Source: an uncultured Christensenella sp.
GTDB lineage: Bacteria; Bacillota; Clostridia; Christensenellales; UBA3700
Reading direction: 5' to 3'
Assembly (NCBI GenBank): GCA_910576875.1
Contig: CAJTKI010000067.1
Span: 1-7,950, forward strand
DNA length: 7,950 bases
Positions 5,224 through 7,950 of the stretch are shown here, piece after piece; within the stretch, counting starts at the first letter, position 1, and each line of letters starts with the position of its first letter. The notes beneath the pieces were generated by a model. It was given only the letters and a program-made list of their open reading frames with translations, searched no databases and was not told the origin of the DNA. Both the position numbers and the translations under genes were made by a program.

Positions 5224-5742
5224 TTATTCGACGAGTTGTTCGTGAATGAATTCGTAGATTTGGGGCGCTTTGTCGCTCCAATTTTTAAAGATCCATTTGG
5301 CGGTGTGGCGGCTTTGGATATTGAGTTTGAGTTCCATCAACGGGAACGTCGCGGTTTCGATGCGCAGCAGGACGGTGTACGTGCCGTCCGCGTTCTTGTA
5401 ATAGTCGGAAAAATAGTCTTGTTTTTTGCGGTAAGAGATGCGGTTGTTTTTGATGTTTTCGGCGATCTCTTCGCGCAGGGAAGTCGGGATGCTGTGGTAA
5501 AAATGATTCAGACATTCCCGTCCGTCGCTGGTGATCGTGTAGCGCGGGGTGTTGGCGCGCGCGGACATGTTGGCGACAAAACCCGAGCGCAGCAACGCGC
5601 CGAGCGCTTCCTTGCAGTCCATGTAAGGAATCCAGTCGTTGTCCATCGTCATGTCGAGCAGGACGTTTTCCTGCAAAGGCACGTCCATCGTGTCGAAGAC
5701 GTAGAGCAGGATGAGTTTGTTTAATGCAACCTGATCGAACAC
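5224..5742 (-). CDS. DUF4364 family protein, winged-helix-like
   Basis: This 172-aa protein matches my memory of the DUF4364 family of Clostridia, including an N-terminal NKLILLYVFDTMDVPL (8-23) and a second helix containing EALGALLRSGFV. A following RYTITSDGRECLNHF looks like the wing and next helix of a winged helix-turn-helix domain. The C-terminal half carries the pattern VLLRIETATFPLMELKLN, probably beta strands of a second domain. The function is unknown; a transcriptional regulator is an inference from the N-terminal half. The start is GTG at 5742-5740, one base after the stop of the upstream HPr-like gene, with only a weak AGAG upstream, so translational coupling is likely. No in-frame ATG precedes the conserved region. 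The gene is convergent with the hprK operon. Confidence 0.8.
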   Translation of the reverse strand: MFDQVALNKLILLYVFDTMDVPLQENVLLDMTMDNDWIPYMDCKEALGALLRSGFVANMSARANTPRYTITSDGRECLNHFYHSIPTSLREEIAENIKNNRISYRKKQDYFSDYYKNADGTYTVLLRIETATFPLMELKLNIQSRHTAKWIFKNWSDKAPQIYEFIHEQLVE

Positions 5743-5743
5743 G

Positions 5744-5974
5744 TCACTCTGCGATAAAGGGTTTGATGTCCCCGATCAAATCGTCGCATTCGTCCGCGTG
5801 CACTTCGAGCACGACGGGACGGTTGAGATCGAGCGAGAAGATGCCGAGAATGGATTTTGCGTCCACGACGTAGCGTCCGCTGCGCAAATCCATGTCGTAA
5901 TCGTAACGGGAAAGAATGTTGACGAATTTCTTGACGGCTTCGGTATTGTTGATCATGATGGTAATGGATTTCAT
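5744..5974 (-). CDS. HPr-like protein lacking the active-site His (Crh-like)
   Basis: This 76-aa protein has an HPr fold pattern. SRYDYDMDL (22-30) and VDAKSILGIFSLDL (37-50) correspond to the SKYDADVNL and VNLKSIMGVMSLG regions of Bacillus HPr. An ungapped alignment through these segments puts Ser41 at HPr Ser46, the site phosphorylated by HprK. It puts Asn10 at the phosphotransfer His15 and Glu12 at the conserved Arg17. It therefore should not carry phosphate from EI to EII enzymes, but could be an HprK target, as Crh is (Gln15 in B. subtilis). The start ATG (5974-5972) has GGAG 7 bases upstream, a promoter and a 5' leader hairpin. It heads an operon with the DUF4364 gene and faces hprK. 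Whether HprK really modifies Ser41 is untested here. Confidence 0.85.
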   Translation of the reverse strand: MKSITIMINNTEAVKKFVNILSRYDYDMDLRSGRYVVDAKSILGIFSLDLNRPVVLEVHADECDDLIGDIKPFIAE

Positions 5975-5987
5975 AGGTTCACTCCGG

Positions 5988-6011
5988 CGGAAAAGCCTGT
6001 TTTGCTTTCCG
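5988..6011 (-). promoter_or_regulatory. 5' leader hairpin next to the ribosome binding site
   Basis: In the leader of the HPr-like gene, CGGAAA-GC and GC-(T)-TTTCCG form an 8-bp stem with a 1-base bulge (plus-strand 5994) and a 7-base loop. It ends 2 bases before the GGAG ribosome binding site (plus-strand 5985-5982). It could shape translation or mRNA stability. It matches no riboswitch class that I know. Confidence 0.4.
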
Positions 6012-6022
6012 AATACTTTACC

Positions 6023-6051
6023 ATTATAGCCGAACCGCGCGCGAATTGCAA
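6023..6051 (-). promoter_or_regulatory. Promoter of the HPr-like/DUF4364 operon
   Basis: On the minus strand TTGCAA (6051-6046) and a perfect TATAAT (6028-6023) are 17 bases apart. Transcription would start near 6016, leaving a leader of about 40 bases that includes the hairpin at 6011-5988. Confidence 0.7.
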
Positions 6052-6106
6052 CAGTTTGTAAAATTTCTTATCGCGGCGCGGCGCAAAAGTTTGTGGGCGA
6101 ATATCG

Positions 6107-6135
6107 TTTACATTCCGCGCCAAAACGAATATAAT
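6107..6135 (+). promoter_or_regulatory. Promoter of the 238-aa gene and CDF operon
   Basis: TTTACA (6107-6112, one mismatch) and a perfect TATAAT (6130-6135) are separated by 17 bases. The start point would be near 6142, giving a leader of about 30 bases. It is divergent from the HPr-like operon promoter, with 55 bases between the two -35 boxes, room for a shared regulator site. Confidence 0.78.
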
Positions 6136-6171
6136 AATAGAAAAACTTGCGACAAATCCACGGGGGTACCG

Positions 6172-6888
6172 ATGAACGACAACGTACAGCACGCTTATCA
6201 GATTTTCGTCAACAAATGCGAGGACGTCACGGCGTCCCGCTATATCATGTCCGGTAATCAGATCATCGGGCTGCTGCGCTATCTCGCGGCGACGCCTTGT
6301 CTGATGGAATATATCTCCAAGTGCAATCAGGGATTCCGTTATCGCGAAGAGTTCGAACGCGCGACGTCGTCCATCCTGTTTCGGATGCCGACCGAGCCGA
6401 GCAAGGTCGTCGCGCTCGTGACCGGCATGCTGTACGAGATCGATCGCAATCGTCTCAATATCAATTCGTTCCTGATGAAGTTCTACGGCAACGACGATTA
6501 CGAGGAGAGTTACCGCTTGTTCTGCAAGGGCATCATCGAGCCGTATTCGCGCGCGCTGGGACAGGTCATCGCGGACGGCATCGAGCCGGAAGACGAACCG
6601 TTGCAGACCGAAAGCCGTCTGCCCGTGTCCGAAGCGGTCAAGGAACAAATCTATCCGTATATCTGCGCGATCGAAGAGACGTTGGAATCGGGCGCGGCGC
6701 TGACGCAAGAGCGCGCGGACGATATGCGCACGATGACGGAAGGGCTCAAATACGCGTTTGAGATGGCGGGTACGAAGATGATCAAAATCGTCTGGACGGG
6801 CATGCGCAGCGTGTTTGCCGGATACAAACCCACGGTATCGTATATTCGCGCGATCGAGAAAATTTTGGTCTCGTACGCGATTCTTTAA
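6172..6888 (+). CDS. Conserved-looking protein of unknown function, 238 aa
   Basis: I do not recognise this protein. It appears soluble and almost wholly helical, in two halves. Residues 1-134 include GNQIIGLLRYLAATP, VVALVTGMLYEIDRNR and YGNDDYEESYRLF (105-117). After an acidic, Pro-containing linker (about 135-152), residues 153-238 form further helices ending in an Ala/Ile/Leu-rich C-terminus. No signal peptide, clear transmembrane helix or catalytic motif is visible. The ATG at 6172 is chosen because it follows the promoter (6107-6135) and has GGGGG at 6162-6166, a weak ribosome binding site 5 bases upstream. The frame stays open upstream to 6046, but that part would lie across the promoter. 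It is 21 bases before the CDF transporter gene and presumably co-transcribed, so a link to metal homeostasis is possible but unproven. Confidence 0.75.
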   Translation: MNDNVQHAYQIFVNKCEDVTASRYIMSGNQIIGLLRYLAATPCLMEYISKCNQGFRYREEFERATSSILFRMPTEPSKVVALVTGMLYEIDRNRLNINSFLMKFYGNDDYEESYRLFCKGIIEPYSRALGQVIADGIEPEDEPLQTESRLPVSEAVKEQIYPYICAIEETLESGAALTQERADDMRTMTEGLKYAFEMAGTKMIKIVWTGMRSVFAGYKPTVSYIRAIEKILVSYAIL

Positions 6889-6909
6889 GCGCGATCGGGC
6901 GCGAGGCAC

Positions 6910-7836
6910 ATGAAAACGAAAGACAGAACGCAGATCATCAAACGCGTCGGCATCGCGACGATCGTCGGCAACGTCGTGCTCGCGGCGGGCAAAGCGCTCG
7001 CCGGCATCTTCGGCAACAGCATGGCGATGATTTCGGACGCGGTGCATTCGTTGAGCGACGTGTTTTCGACGGTGATCGTCATGATCGGCGCCAAATTCGC
7101 CGGCAATCGCGCGGACAAAGACCACAACTACGGACACGAACGCTTCGAGTCGGTCGCGTCGGTCGTGCTGGCGATGTTGTTGTTCGGGACGGCGATCGTG
7201 CTGTTTTACGGCGGCGTCAAGAGCATCGTCGCAGCCGTTCGCGCGCAGGATACGTTTGCGCCGCCTACAACGGTTGCGCTCGTCGCGGCAATCGTGTCGA
7301 TCGTTGCCAAAGCGGCGATGTATTTCTATACGATGCATTATGCGCGCAAAATCGACAGTCAGGGGCTCAAAGCGGACGCTTGGCATCATTTGTCCGACTC
7401 GCTGTCGTCGATCGGCAGCTTTGTCGGCATTCTTGGCGCGATGCTGTCCGTATACGTGCTCGACGGCGCGGCGACGCTGGTTATCGCGTTGTTGATCGCC
7501 AAAGTCGCGATCGGAATTGCGCTCGACGTCGTCAAGCAACTCACCGACCATGCCGCGCCGGACGAAACGGTAGAGCGGATCAAGACGCTGATCGGCGCGT
7601 GCGAAGGCGTCCTGCGTTTGGACGATCTCAAAACGCGGCTTGCCGGCGCGGTCGTCTACGTCGAAGCGGAGATCGCGGTCGATCCGACGCTCAACATCGT
7701 ACAGGCGCACGACGTCGCCCAGCAGGTCCACGACCGGATCGAAGCGCAGGTGGAACACGTCAAGCACGTGACCGTGCACGTCAATCCGTATCGATGCGAC
7801 GAGCAGGCTCCGTCGGACGGCGGCAACGAACAGTAG
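6910..7836 (+). CDS. Cation diffusion facilitator (CDF) metal efflux transporter
   Basis: CDF proteins are membrane homodimers that export divalent metal ions in exchange for protons. This 308-aa protein has six hydrophobic segments (about 13-33, 38-60, 82-102, 120-142, 165-182, 184-203) and a cytoplasmic C-terminal domain (about 205-295). The metal site is present: SDAVHSLSD in helix 2 (His46, Asp50) and ADAWHHLSD in helix 5 (His159, Asp163). An HxxxD/HxxxD pair points to zinc or a related ion rather than manganese. The C-terminal domain keeps QAHDVAQQV (His267) and VTVHVNPY (His290). By hand alignment to E. coli YiiP, Asp238, Glu252 and Asn292 replace other residues of the cytoplasmic zinc site, so that site may differ. 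The ATG at 6910 has GAGG only 3 bases upstream, a weak, close site. An intrinsic terminator follows. Confidence 0.92.
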   Translation: MKTKDRTQIIKRVGIATIVGNVVLAAGKALAGIFGNSMAMISDAVHSLSDVFSTVIVMIGAKFAGNRADKDHNYGHERFESVASVVLAMLLFGTAIVLFYGGVKSIVAAVRAQDTFAPPTTVALVAAIVSIVAKAAMYFYTMHYARKIDSQGLKADAWHHLSDSLSSIGSFVGILGAMLSVYVLDGAATLVIALLIAKVAIGIALDVVKQLTDHAAPDETVERIKTLIGACEGVLRLDDLKTRLAGAVVYVEAEIAVDPTLNIVQAHDVAQQVHDRIEAQVEHVKHVTVHVNPYRCDEQAPSDGGNEQ

Positions 7837-7872
7837 AAATTCAGACGGTATTCGACAAAAATCGGGACGAAG

Positions 7873-7895
7873 ACGGCGCAAAACGCCGTATTTTT
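7873..7895 (+). terminator. Intrinsic terminator after the CDF gene
   Basis: ACGGCG (7873-7878) pairs perfectly with CGCCGT (7884-7889) around the loop CAAAA, followed by ATTTTT. It lies 36 bases past the CDF stop codon and closes the 6172-7836 operon. The sequence from 7896 to the window end is AT-rich and shows no gene. Confidence 0.85.
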
Positions 7896-7950
7896 GACGT
7901 CGAAATCGGAAAAATCACAAAAAAATCAATATTTTGCGTGCAAACGCTTG

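Noticed and set aside
5236..5724. 162-aa open frame on the plus strand
   Set aside because: Antisense to the DUF4364 gene, Val/Phe/Asp-rich shadow with no ribosome binding site.
5971..7881. 636-aa open frame on the minus strand
   Set aside because: It lies entirely opposite the 238-aa gene and the well-identified CDF transporter and covers both promoters; its Arg/Asp/His-rich translation has no recognisable domain. It is a by-product of GC-rich codon use.

Overview
The window looks like a chromosomal stretch from a GC-rich member of the Clostridia (Bacillota). The reasons are an HPr kinase/phosphorylase (HprK), a DUF4364-type protein and a Clostridia-type degenerate HPr, together with AAGGAG ribosome binding sites and sigma-A-like promoters with 17-nt spacers. 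The lineage is inferred from gene content only. I see no insertion sequence, integrase, CRISPR array, tRNA or rRNA.

Layout. (1) 1-106: C-terminal end of a small membrane segment of an unidentified gene. (2) 107-600: about 500 bases without a convincing gene. It holds two short inverted repeats, a possible extended -10 promoter and a strong hairpin terminator. (3) 601-804 (-) and 918-1286 (+): a divergent pair, a 67-aa Leu/Cys-rich small protein and an ArsR-family repressor. They share a compact, nearly symmetric promoter region with a 16-bp palindrome. (4) 1369-5223 (+): uvrC, a Cof-type HAD phosphatase, hprK and an unknown 59-aa protein. uvrC and the HAD gene each have their own promoter; from the HAD gene onward the genes are tightly packed and probably form one operon. 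(5) 5974-5224 (-): an HPr-like protein and a DUF4364 protein, one operon facing the hprK operon, with stop codons that abut directly. (6) 6172-7836 (+): a 238-aa unrecognised protein and a cation diffusion facilitator, from a well-formed promoter to an intrinsic terminator at 7873-7895.

How the genes may work together. HprK phosphorylates HPr at Ser46 and so links glycolytic flux to catabolite control. The neighbouring HPr-like protein keeps the Ser46-equivalent serine but has Asn where HPr has the phosphotransfer His15. That is the logic of Bacillus Crh: a regulatory HprK target that cannot carry PTS phosphate. The DUF4364 partner has a winged-helix look and could be a transcriptional output, but that is inference. 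UvrC (excision repair) and the HAD phosphatase are neighbours rather than obvious partners.

The best leads are the Crh-like protein beside hprK, the probably leaderless uvrC transcript, the 67-aa small-protein unit with its shared ArsR promoter, and two unrecognised proteins (59 and 238 aa).
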